DNA of 12,104 nt from Candolleomyces eurysporus (taxonomy: Eukaryota; Basidiomycota; Agaricomycetes; Agaricales; Psathyrellaceae): contig JANBPK010000491.1 in the NCBI GenBank assembly GCA_027579435.1, forward strand, positions 1 through 12,104, in the 5' to 3' direction. The position numbers and the translations under genes are program-made. Shown here one piece after another: positions 1-7,686 of this stretch (position 1 is its first letter; each line of letters begins with the position of its first letter). The notes below the pieces were generated by a model. It made no database searches and was not told where the DNA came from. It saw nothing but the letters and a program-made list of their open reading frames with translations.

Positions 1-1082
1 CAGATCCCTCCAGTGGCATTGATGTCCGCTCTGTAACCCCTACAAGATTAAATCCTGCGCCAATGTACGACTTCGACCAACGTATGCAGGGTGTTCTTAA
101 CCAACTTTCCCCCGCACAAATCCAGCAATTGGTCAACTCTCTTTCCACACAACCCATTCCCGACCCCAGTCTCCCCACCACCAACCCCCCCGTTCCTTCA
201 TCGTCGTCATTGTCCAACACCAACACCCTTACCCACTATAGCCCCCCACCATTCGACTTTTCCACACTAACAAACCCTTCGAATAACGGCGCCTTTGCGT
301 CTTCTCTACAACTTCCACCTCCTTCCGAAGGTCTGATCGCATTCAACCCTTATGACCACCTCTCATCTGAACGTATGGAGAGGAGTTGGCAGGCGACTGA
401 AGATATTGACAAGGATGTGAATGCTCTCAATTCCAGCATCCACCAGCTCATCCAGACGTTCGGTCTTGATCCTACTCTAGTGGGAACTGGTGACCATACT
501 GCCGAACCGCCCATCGTCCCAACCTCGGTCAACGAACACGGTATCGAATATCCTCCTCCTTCCACAGCGACGGGCTTGGCTGGTAATGCTTCCGACCCAT
601 CCAACACTACAGGTACGGTGGGGTCGGATCCGACTCCGACTCTGCCTCTGGACCTTAACGGCGGGCCCTCTGCAGACTTTGACTTTGACTCGTTCTTCTT
701 CAATAACGATGCGGGGGGTGATGGGAACATGATGGATTATACGGCGGATGCTGCGTCGACGGCCTTTTTGGATGAGGTGCCTTCGCCTGCGCACAGTGCG
801 AGTGCTGTGTCGCCCATGATGGGGTTGAGGGGGCTGTCGCCGGAAGTCAGTACGAGCGGTGCAGGGGCTGCGGCCACGGGTGGGAATTCGAGGAAGAGGA
901 AGTCGGATGTGTCGGAGTTGGACTTTGGAGGGGGAGGGGGATTGGGGCTGGGGCTGGGTGGAGTGAGGCCGTCGACGCTTTTGCAGCCGGACGTAGGAGC
1001 TGCGGTGTCGGGAATTTTGCAGGAGGGTGGAGAGTTGTCGGCGGGAGTTGGGAGTAAGGCGAAGAGGAGGAAGGAGAAGTAG
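1..1082 (+). CDS. C-terminal exon of a low-complexity, probably HSF-type transcription factor (5' partial)
   Basis: The reading frame starting at base 3 is open to the stop at 1080-1082 and contains no stop upstream of the ATG at 63. The gene therefore almost certainly begins outside the window and that ATG is internal. The visible part is about 359 residues, rich in Ser, Pro, Thr and Gly, as in disordered activation regions. One ordered-looking segment (SWQATEDIDKDVNALNSSI, followed by a hydrophobic FGLDP stretch) could form an amphipathic helix. An acidic-aromatic patch (DFDFDSFFF) resembles an activation motif. Two basic clusters, SRKRK and the C-terminal KAKRRKEK, look like nuclear localisation signals. 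The text resembles, from memory, C-terminal halves of basidiomycete heat-shock-factor-type proteins, but the DNA-binding domain would lie upstream and is not seen. It could be another nuclear low-complexity protein. That it codes is nearly certain; its identity is tentative. Confidence 0.75.
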   Translation, partial: DPSSGIDVRSVTPTRLNPAPMYDFDQRMQGVLNQLSPAQIQQLVNSLSTQPIPDPSLPTTNPPVPSSSSLSNTNTLTHYSPPPFDFSTLTNPSNNGAFASSLQLPPPSEGLIAFNPYDHLSSERMERSWQATEDIDKDVNALNSSIHQLIQTFGLDPTLVGTGDHTAEPPIVPTSVNEHGIEYPPPSTATGLAGNASDPSNTTGTVGSDPTPTLPLDLNGGPSADFDFDSFFFNNDAGGDGNMMDYTADAASTAFLDEVPSPAHSASAVSPMMGLRGLSPEVSTSGAGAAATGGNSRKRKSDVSELDFGGGGGLGLGLGGVRPSTLLQPDVGAAVSGILQEGGELSAGVGSKAKRRKEK

Positions 1083-2134
1083 ATGGTCGTGTGTGCGGCG
1101 TGAAAGAAATAGACGTGCAGGGAGGAAGTAAATGAAGGCTTGAGGTGTTGTCGTCGCTCTGGAGAAACACGCGGAAAGCGAGACTAACAAGTGACATTGA
1201 AGAGTCGAGGAGATGGGCAGACCGACTCGAGGAAAGCGGACGGTGGGTAACTCGAAGACTGGCACCATCCCCAACATCTACAACCACCATCAGACATCGG
1301 CACACAGACTCTTGTGCTCAGCAGTTCAGTCCCACACCTCAAGCAAATGCGAGGCTGGCCACTCCAACATACAAGCTATCCTATTCTCCACAATTTCATT
1401 CATTCCTGTTCGGTGGCCTTGATGATGTCTGGCCACCACGTTCTTCTCAACCTGTCAGGCTTCGCTGGTACCGACCCGCCTGTTGCGAATGCCACTCCCT
1501 CCCCCTCCCCCTTCCCCCTTCCCCTTTCTCTCTCTTTCTTTATTCTTCCCTCTTGCTATAGTTTATGTAATACCTATCAACTCACCTCCCCATCTCAGAT
1601 CTCGTCTCACCAGCAACATCGATGTAGCGTTAATAACGATAACTTGATTATTCCAATCCTTCTGTGTTTTCATTCATCTCGTACGGTAGCGCGTTACAGT
1701 ATACAGCAACATAGTACTAGCATTCAGTCAAAATTGTACAACATATCGGTGATCTTATTCTTTGGATTCTGGATGTAGTGTATTACCCTTCCCAATGTAC
1801 GGCGTGTATTGGATTCAGTACAAACCTATCGGGGAAATAGAGGTAGGGGTTACAAAAATAATAGGCATGAGCACATATGGTGAGACAGTCAGTGATTGTC
1901 AGTTTTGTTTGTTCTTTTGTTCTTTCCACCGCGTTTTTCTTCGNTTTTTGTGTAGCTATCCCGCAGTAAGCTGCAATAGGGGAAGGGAGGAAAACAGAGA
2001 ATGAGAAGACAAGCTGCACGAGTCCAGGTAGAGACCGCTATGTCAATGAGGGGGCGAGTTGCGACTCCTTCCACGGGACGTTGGGCGCTTTAATTGGAGA
2101 GTAAAGTTTTGACTGGCTGGTCGACTGAAGCGCT
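1083..2134. other. Intergenic region with pyrimidine-rich tract; no gene seen
   Basis: This holds the 3' UTR of the plus-strand gene and the 3' flank of the convergent minus-strand gene at 2135. A C/T-rich tract lies at about 1497-1553. An ambiguous base (N) sits at 1944 next to a T run. Open frames here are short, overlap on both strands and show no recognisable protein features. Confidence 0.6.
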
Positions 2135-2689
2135 CTAAAGGTTCCAGAAGTCCCTGGCAGCGTTGCCATACCTAGCAAACCGGGTTCTGGGCAAATAGCT
2201 ATAAAATTCTTCAACGTTTTGGACTTGGGGCAACTCTGCGGGGGTCACGCCACACATCCTGCTAACCTTATCCCACCTCTTGCCTCTCATTTCGTATACC
2301 TTCCTTTCGGAAGCTTGCAGAGTGTTCCACGAGGCTATCGCGTGGTTTATATTACCCACTCCGAGGAGCTCCATACAAACGTGGACGAAGAAAGCCTGAC
2401 CGTATTGATTTTCCGTCGGGACATTCGGAGGTGCACCATCGGTACCGTTGCTGTCGATATCATCGTTTGTGGGCAGCTCTGAGAGGTATCTGACCCAGAT
2501 TACCCTCTCTTGCCTTTCAACCGAGTTGAAAGTGGGGTTTCGTGTGGAGCTAAAGTCGGCCCATGCTTGGGAAAGCCTCCTGTTCAAGGACTGCTGGGAG
2601 CCTTGGAAGTGCGCGAGTGTTAAACGACCTTCTTGGATAACGATTTCAGAGAAGAGGGTGAAGGCGTCGGGAGGAAGAGGAGCGCTCAT
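2135..2689 (-). CDS. Intact small protein, unknown function; weakly HMG-box-like
   Basis: Single-exon gene of 184 residues. The frame continues upstream to 2923, but the ATG at 2689 (MSAPLPPDAFTLF) is the better start because a minus-strand TATA box lies about 110 bp upstream and the extra N-terminal residues would run through it. I do not recognise a named family. Two segments have a faint HMG-box rhythm: residues about 6-60 (DAFTLFSE, later LSQAWADF and ERQERVIW) and about 105-150 (QYGQAFF, then ASWNTLQASERKVYE). Between them is a polar Asp/Asn/Pro-rich linker. The C-terminus is aromatic and basic (RTRFARYGNAARDFWNL). A decayed relative appears to lie at 11697-11167. Expression as a real gene is supported by the long frame, TATA box and relatives; function is unknown and the HMG resemblance is inference. 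Confidence 0.6.
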   Translation of the reverse strand: MSAPLPPDAFTLFSEIVIQEGRLTLAHFQGSQQSLNRRLSQAWADFSSTRNPTFNSVERQERVIWVRYLSELPTNDDIDSNGTDGAPPNVPTENQYGQAFFVHVCMELLGVGNINHAIASWNTLQASERKVYEMRGKRWDKVSRMCGVTPAELPQVQNVEEFYSYLPRTRFARYGNAARDFWNL

Positions 2690-2798
2690 GACAGACACTG
2701 GAGGGTGGATTTGGATGGAAGAGTCAGTTAGCTCCTGCGAGGCTTTGTTGGAAGGGAGCGGGTGAGTTGTGAGGAGGAAAGTGCAGGCATCGGGCCAG

Positions 2799-2806
2799 TT
2801 TATATA
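2799..2806 (-). promoter_or_regulatory. TATA box of the 184-aa minus-strand gene
   Basis: On the minus strand the site reads TATATAAA, about 110 bp before the ATG at 2689. A similar box stands about 96 bp before the ATG of the related pseudogene at 11697, and the shared spacing supports both start choices. Confidence 0.5.
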
Positions 2807-2923
2807 GAGCGAGGGGGAGTTGCCACAAAGGAATATTATGTGCTTGGTTCCCCTCATGTGTGAGTAGTCAAGGCAACAACCAGACATAGGCTTGTCACGA
2901 GAGTTGACTGTTATTACATCCAA

Positions 2924-3991
2924 GCACGCATCAGTACTGCACAGTTGCTTTGACCTGCCTTAAGTTGATCAAATCACCGACAACAATGAATGGGCTTGGG
3001 ATACCAGCAACGCCGTGTCTGTGGCCTCAGAAGACGGGTGAGCTCGAGTCGCTCTGGTAAAGTTCATCGTCGAACCTACGTTCTCAGTAGCGGCGTTGCG
3101 CTTTGTCTCTCGTGCTCCGAGTTTGCGGGCTACAAAGCGGATCAAGTACATGAACCCACAGTGCACATTGAGGGTTTCCTTCACTTCGATACGTGGTGTA
3201 GCCTAAATTTTTATTTTTATTTTGTTTATACGAAGCGCGCTCGATTACAGGCCTATCCTCCGTCAGTCATTTCAGGATAAAATCCATAGCATATCATGCA
3301 GCTCTTCTGCATACTACACAATCCATGATCTAAGGCCCTTCTCTGTGTATACGGAGCTTAATAGTAGTTTCCGGACACATCCTGCCTCAGAGCTGCAACA
3401 TGAGGCGCTGCGGTGGGGTTGAGCTCATTACACCTCGTTTCACGCGTATCTCCTGAGTTTCGACTCTGAGACTTGTCTCTGCGTATTTGATTCTTCTGTA
3501 CCTCTGTACACTCTTGCTGTGTCATATAGTAGTCATGCATTCGAAGGTAACCAATGTCGCCTGGGACTGGTTTGGCTTGGGTTTGGCGTACCGCGGCCAC
3601 CAGGATGTGCCCCCATCTGAACCCTCCTTCGTCACCTTGCTTCATCAAGCTTCTCAGCTCGCTGCCGCCTCGTGTGCTCCGAATCAGTTCCTACCAGTTG
3701 CCTCCTGTCTGAACTTGTCCCGCCATTTTTATCTGCTGGCGCTGTTATTCTCTCTGACTCACTGTCTTGCAGCTGTCTATGTCTTGTTCCTCTCCGTACT
3801 GGAGCACTCATGCCGTCACGGTCCCTGTCGTTGCAAATATTTTAATCAACTCGTCTCCATGAGACACACAGAAACACTGAGAAATTACGGGAGGCGGAGT
3901 CATGCTGTTTTCCTAAATCCCTCAGATGTGAAAGGTGTGCTGGTTTACAGGCAACAAGTTTTGAGGCCACCAACTCGGACCCGATGTGTTC
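2924..3991. other. Gene-poor region; no convincing gene
   Basis: The longest plus-strand frame (up to 170 codons, ending at 3999) has its first ATG at 3535, is rich in Cys, Leu and His and shows no domain or intron logic. A minus-strand frame at 3648-3358 overlaps it. I see no similarity to the J-protein or nucleotidyltransferase units that follow. Confidence 0.45.
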
Positions 3992-4056
3992 TATGCTAAC
4001 CAAATTGTAATTGTATGTAACTCCCATATTGGCCGGGAGCATGCACATGTACGAGT
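3992..4056 (-). pseudogene. Short relic of the minus-strand gene found at the end of each duplicated unit
   Basis: The minus strand translates to MCMLPANMGVTYNYN. The larger relic at 8037-7687 has MCILPANMEANFGLAF, and about 30 bp match well at the DNA level (4024-4056 against about 7791-7822, with small indels). The rest is not alignable by eye. It sits just before the promoter of J-protein copy A and suggests that an older copy of the module once ended here. It is short, so chance similarity cannot be excluded. Confidence 0.3.
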
Positions 4057-4063
4057 CGTTACG

Positions 4064-4096
4064 GTGTGTGTGCGTGTGTGTGCAAAGTGTGTGTGT
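4064..4096 (+). repeat. GT microsatellite before the J-protein promoter (copy A)
   Basis: Interrupted GT runs occupy 4064-4082 and 4087-4096. The equivalent tract before copy B (8411-8438) has different run lengths, as expected of a slipping microsatellite. Confidence 0.8.
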
Positions 4097-4136
4097 ACCA
4101 GTCCCTATTTCCTTTCCCCATTTCATTTATCCTTTG

Positions 4137-4156
4137 ACACGTGTGCGGTATTTAAA
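4137..4156 (+). promoter_or_regulatory. Core promoter of J-protein gene A: E-box plus TATA-like box
   Basis: ACACGTGT (CACGTG core, 4138-4143) is followed 5 bp later by TATTTAAA (4149-4156). The pair and its flanks recur unchanged upstream of copy B. CACGTG is the classic bHLH binding site (Pho4/Cbf1-type in fungi), so such a regulator is possible but not shown. The first ATG downstream is the chosen start at 4320. Confidence 0.5.
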
Positions 4157-4319
4157 CAGCGAGACTATAAGAGTCTATTTTATACGTTTCTCCCCAACAC
4201 CATTCTTGCATCGCTTCCTCCGAGTCCCCTTCACAGCTCTTCCTTTGCTGTAGGTGATATCGGCGGTGGTGGATTGGACTTGGACTGAGAAGAGCGTCAA
4301 CTGAGCAATCGGGCCCAAC

Positions 4320-5896
4320 ATGTTCTGGGCGCGAGACCTAATCTTCCTCGGCTTAGCTTGGGTGATCTACTCGATCTACAATCGCAAAGGCACTGCAAAG
4401 GACAATTCTTCGCCGCATGGTACAGCAAGAAGTCCAAAGGTCCCGCCGATGGACTTCGAAAACAATCGCAAAGACACTGCGAAGGACAGTTCTCGGCCGA
4501 ATGGCTCTGCAAAAGGTCCAAAGATCCCACTGATGGACTTCGAGAAACTGAGCTATTACGAAGTTCTTGAAGTTTCAGAAGACGCGACTGCCGATGATCT
4601 CAAGGTGCGTGTTTGACTATACAGAAGCCTGAGCAACTCAGAACCCTTTCTATTGTAGAAAGCTCATCGAAGGAAGGCTCTCGAGCACCATCCAGACAAG
4701 AACCTGGACGATACGGACGAGGCGAAAGTGCGGTTTTCCAGAGTGCAGGAGGCGTACGAGGTATGCATTGCTCCGTTTCAAGCATGTCGCTAGGGTACTG
4801 ACCCTTTGAAGACTCTGAGTGACCCAAACGTACGTCTCATGAGACTACCTCAGAATATTTGGCTTATTATTGGGGATCCCATAGCTCCGAGCTGACTACG
4901 ACTCCAAAAGAGCAAATCCCCCTGGCCCCGCGAATTCATCTTGTCCAGGTTCGGAAGCTCGCAACGTTCCTCCAAGTCAAGATCCTACTGACAAGTTGTG
5001 TGTTCTTCTGGATGCACTCCTTCGTGTCTTCAGGCAGGGGCTTTGGATCTGAAGGCTCGTTCCCTGAAGCAATTAGTCGACTCCTACCGGCGATGTATAT
5101 TTATCAGAGTACACCACCAATAGGCGCGAAGAGCATCTCTGTTCCCGATCTTGCAATTTTCCTCCAGGCGTTTAGTTTATACCAACAGTTGTCTCATGGA
5201 CTCGACCCCAAGGTACGTCCTTCCGAGTTCCTCTTGAGCCCAAGTTCCGCCTCTGGAGAATTTATCTCATCAACATTACAGACGTTCTTCGCGCTCTTCG
5301 ATGGCCTGTTCAGATGCATAGCTTACGACGAGTCTAACCACGGTGGCCGCAGTATGGGTACAATGCCTTCCTTCGGCGGCATGTGCTATCGCTGGAATGC
5401 GAGGGATGCGTATTACTGTGATGAACACCGGAATGGGCCATTCATTGAGGACTTCTACAACCATTGGACGAAGTTCAAAACAAAGAAGAGTTTTGACTGG
5501 ATGGAGTTCTGCGACGTGCGGGCGCAAGACATCAGCGACCCTCGGATCCGAAGGTACGCTTTGATATTTGCTTGGGGGTCTTTGAGAACTTTGAGTTAAT
5601 TGACCACCACAAAAATTAGGGCGGTAAATAAGCATAACAGCCTTACCCGGCAGCGGTATAAAAAGGATTACGAGGAGATCGTCTCAGTACGTTCCCCCTG
5701 ATGCATCGACCCTCTTTCTGTGGATACTGACACCCAGGAATATATTCTACAGGANCTGGCCAGGAACTTGAGAAATATGGACGTTCGCTATCAGCGATAT
5801 CTGTTAGTGCCGAAGGGCCCTCAACCGAATCAGCCCAACCAAAACAAGAACAAGAAGAAGNAAAAAGAAAAAGCGCGGATGGTGGTGAGATCTTGA
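4320..5896 (+). CDS. Jjj1/DNAJC21-like J-domain co-chaperone with N-terminal membrane anchor (copy A, intact)
   Basis: Eight exons by inspection: 4320-4604, 4659-4760, 4812-4829, 4885-4994, 5038-5212, 5282-5553, 5620-5686, 5753-5896. They join in frame to 390 residues. Residues 7-20 ([14 protein letters not shown]) form a hydrophobic signal-anchor-like segment. Residues 20-75 are two 28-residue repeats. The J domain covers about 77-145 (YYEVLEV at 79, HPD at 106-108, [15 protein letters not shown] at 131-145). J proteins use HPD to stimulate Hsp70 ATPase. The later part follows the Jjj1/DNAJC21 order: MPSFG at 258, [16 protein letters not shown] from 288, then [12 protein letters not shown] and a basic tail. 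Jjj1 acts in late 60S ribosome maturation, but its C2H2 zinc fingers and long C-terminus are missing here, and the anchor is not part of that family. The exact exon 4/5 junction is uncertain. N at 5755 (C in copy B) and N at 5861 affect the call. Without the base at 5861 the frame would end at 5888. Confidence 0.85.
4377..4544 (+). repeat. Two tandem 84-bp units encoding 28-residue repeats (copy A)
   Basis: Units 4377-4460 and 4461-4544 each encode 28 residues with the frame NRK-TAKD-S-P-G-A-PK-P-MDFE. They lie between the hydrophobic segment and the J domain. The same pair is in copy B at 8701-8868. The repeats are basic, Ser/Pro-rich and probably disordered, serving as a linker. Confidence 0.85.
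4812..4829 (+). other. 18-nt micro-exon within the J domain (copy A)
   Basis: It encodes TLSDPN. It is flanked by an intron ending TTTGAAG (4761-4811, with a CTGAC branch-like motif) and one starting GTACGT (4830-4884, ending CATAG). Joining across it restores the canonical J-domain ending LSDPNLRADYDS, whereas reading on from either side does not. Copy B has the identical micro-exon at 9138-9155. Confidence 0.8.
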
Positions 5897-6478
5897 ACTT
5901 CGTCTTACTTTAGCGTATCAATCCGAACCTCTTGAGTCTTTTTGCTCGGAAATCCGTGTATATAGTCTAGCATGTATGCTGTATGTATTAGTCAGTTGGC
6001 AACCTAGAACTAGTTCGATGATGTTCAATTACACATTCACTTTTGGCCAGCATCACGCAGAACCAGAGCCAAACAGATCAAATTTCAAATTTCAAACCCG
6101 GCGCCGAAAGTCAGGAGACGTTCAGCCACTGACTCCGACCACTTTCCGAGTCTCCGGCCACATTCCGAGTCTCCAGCCACATTTCGAGCATCCAGTCACA
6201 TTACGAGTCTCCGACCGCATTCGCACCAAGCTCAAGGCGTACGCACTAGTCGCGACAATCCTTGTCTGCCAGAGAGAGGTTCCAAAGCCACAGACCTTCT
6301 CAACGGCTACATGGTCTTCGCCAGCCCCTGGCCTACTCTCGAAGCTCCTACTCAGACATACCGAATGATGAGCTGGAAGAGCTGATTTGAACAGGTCGTT
6401 TCCCTTGCCATACATAAGTTCCTCTCGTCGTCATACGCTCCCGCTGATATCGATCGTGGATCTACATTCAATTTCAAA
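5897..6478 (+). other. 3' UTR of copy A, then region unique to unit A
   Basis: Bases 5897 to about 6065 match the 3' flank of copy B and probably contain the J-protein 3' UTR. From 6066 the sequence has no counterpart in unit B. It includes a 19-bp minisatellite (6133-6227) and the presumed promoter of the nucleotidyltransferase gene. An open frame of 130 codons (5976-6368) spans both parts but shows no protein signal. Confidence 0.5.
6133..6227 (+). repeat. 19-bp minisatellite, five units
   Basis: Five consecutive units begin at 6133, 6152, 6171, 6190 and 6209. The consensus is CTCCGGCCACATTCCGAGT, with a few changes per unit. The period is not a multiple of three, so it is unlikely to be a coding repeat. 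It lies about 250 bp before the nucleotidyltransferase ATG. Confidence 0.85.
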
Positions 6479-7193
6479 ATGTCTCGAATTCGACTTGCTC
6501 CGCGTCTTTTGGTGCCTTTGAAACGGTTCTGTGCTATTTCGACCAAGCACCAAAAAGACTTCGTTCTCATTGGCGGGGCGGCTGTCACAATGCATGCCCT
6601 TGACTACTTTTGCATGACTACGGTACGTACTCTTAACTTAACTTAACTTTTCGTCTAGAATCGTTTTGATTGACCTCATCTACCACTCATTATTAAGGAC
6701 CTAGATATCAACGTCGAAAACGTCAAATGGATTCCTAAAGCTTTCAAGCATGCGGGTGGAGAAGTCGAGTGGCTTTATAAACCGACAACCGGAGGCGCTC
6801 TTGCTGCGACCCTCACTTATCTGCATCCTGTCGATTCCATTCGCCTCGATCTGGCTAGACCTTTTCGTGAAGCATTCCGTCGTTACTCCTTGTGGTATTC
6901 GCTATCTAGACATACCCCCGCTTTTGGTGGCAAAGATAGAATCTTTTGGCGATCGCCATGAGCGCAAGACAGAGAAGAGGGCGAGCGATTATAGTGATAT
7001 TGAGCATCTGCTTTCGAGAACGGATCAGCTCGAGCTCAAGATGCCTGCAGATGTCAATGAAATGCTCCTCACCCTTCATGTCCTTTTGAAGTTCTTCAAC
7101 AAAGTTCCGGAACAAGACAAGGAGACTATGGTTGCCTTTTTGCACGATCTTGGGATATGCACTGGCGCCGATATTTCGAGAGTGGCACTGTAG
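6479..7193 (+). CDS. Nucleotidyltransferase-fold protein (MNT/AbiEii-like), possibly frameshifted
   Basis: Exon 1 (6479-6622) and an intron 6623-6697 (GTACGT...TAAG) lead to exon 2 at 6698. The junction yields the NTase-fold signature: LIGGAAV (GG at residues 32-33), then TTDLDINV with the metal-binding D-x-D at 49-51. The C-terminal part, in another frame, has IPPLLVAKIESF, an R..R.TEKR segment and DYSDIEHLL, matching the usual K...R...K..D..D end of minimal nucleotidyltransferases. The frame changes near 6867. One reading is a one-base frameshift, making this a recent pseudogene. The other is a 43-bp GT-AG intron (6867-6909), which keeps the frame and gives 198 residues but removes a TPCGIRYLD stretch that looks conserved. 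Substrate and role are unknown; bacterial relatives transfer nucleotides to proteins or RNAs. Copy B retains only the end of this gene. Confidence 0.65.
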
Positions 7194-7686
7194 CCCTGGA
7201 CTTATATCTGATCGCTTAAAATTCTCGTCGTTAGCTGAACCACCCCCTCACTCTTTCTGCATTCCACAACCCACCGCTCATTTGTAAACTTACGCTTGCA
7301 CTCGCCCAACTCAGCATTATATTATGGATCAAACTTTTCCGCTGCCCTATTCTCTCAGTCTCGCGTCAATTATTCTGAGGAGCTCTTCGCTTCTGCAGTT
7401 CCGTATTTATCTGTCCCATATTTCAGATCGAGAGGAAGATAATTCAGTATCAGCCGCTGAGAGCTGTATGCGCATTACTCGAGATGACATCAACGCACTA
7501 CTCAAAAAAAAAAAACCCCCACATGCCTCATTACTAGCCCGCTCCCATATATCCCAAAGAGGTCTGACATTGAGCCAGACAAAGAGCCATAAAACTCGTC
7601 TAAGCTCTAATCCCTTTCATCAAGCTCGCTAGCTTTACAACCAAGTGATATCCAAGCTCTCCCTTTGAAACTCGCAGATCTTCCGC
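7194..7686. other. Duplicated stretch between nucleotidyltransferase and minus-strand relic (unit A)
   Basis: Well conserved with 10652-11166. A 102-codon ATG frame (7324-7632) aligns with a 133-codon frame in unit B, but base changes between the two fall at first and second codon positions far more than third. That is not the pattern of a protein under purifying selection in this frame. It probably holds 3' UTRs and non-coding DNA. Confidence 0.5.

Noticed and set aside
477..1305. Long minus-strand and alternative plus-strand frames over the first gene
   Set aside because: They are shadows of the compositionally biased coding sequence on the plus strand; their translations are Arg/His/Ser/Pro-rich with no domain.
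2690..2923. Longer N-terminus of the minus-strand protein from the ATG at 2923
   Set aside because: The extra 78 residues would run through a TATA box, and the relative at 11697 aligns only from the shorter start.
3487..3999. 170-codon plus-strand frame
   Set aside because: It starts with TTG, has low-complexity Cys/Leu/His content, overlaps a minus-strand frame and has no promoter or relatives in the window.
4064..4096. GT repeat as telomeric or CRISPR-like repeat
   Set aside because: It is a simple dinucleotide microsatellite with no spacer structure and no TTAGGG-type repeat.
4859..5037. Continuous frame upstream of the GRGFGSEGS segment as coding start of a separate J-protein fragment
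   Set aside because: It begins at a TTG and lies in the wrong frame. The spliced exon at 4885-4994, in another frame, gives the canonical LRADYDS J-domain ending and stays open in both copies.
5976..6368. 130-codon frame crossing the minisatellite as a gene
   Set aside because: The 19-bp period is not a multiple of three, the frame crosses the probable J-protein 3' UTR, and unit B has no equivalent.
7324..7632. Small protein gene conserved between units
   Set aside because: Base changes between copies concentrate at first and second codon positions and no domain is recognisable, so coding is not supported. Kept as an observation only.
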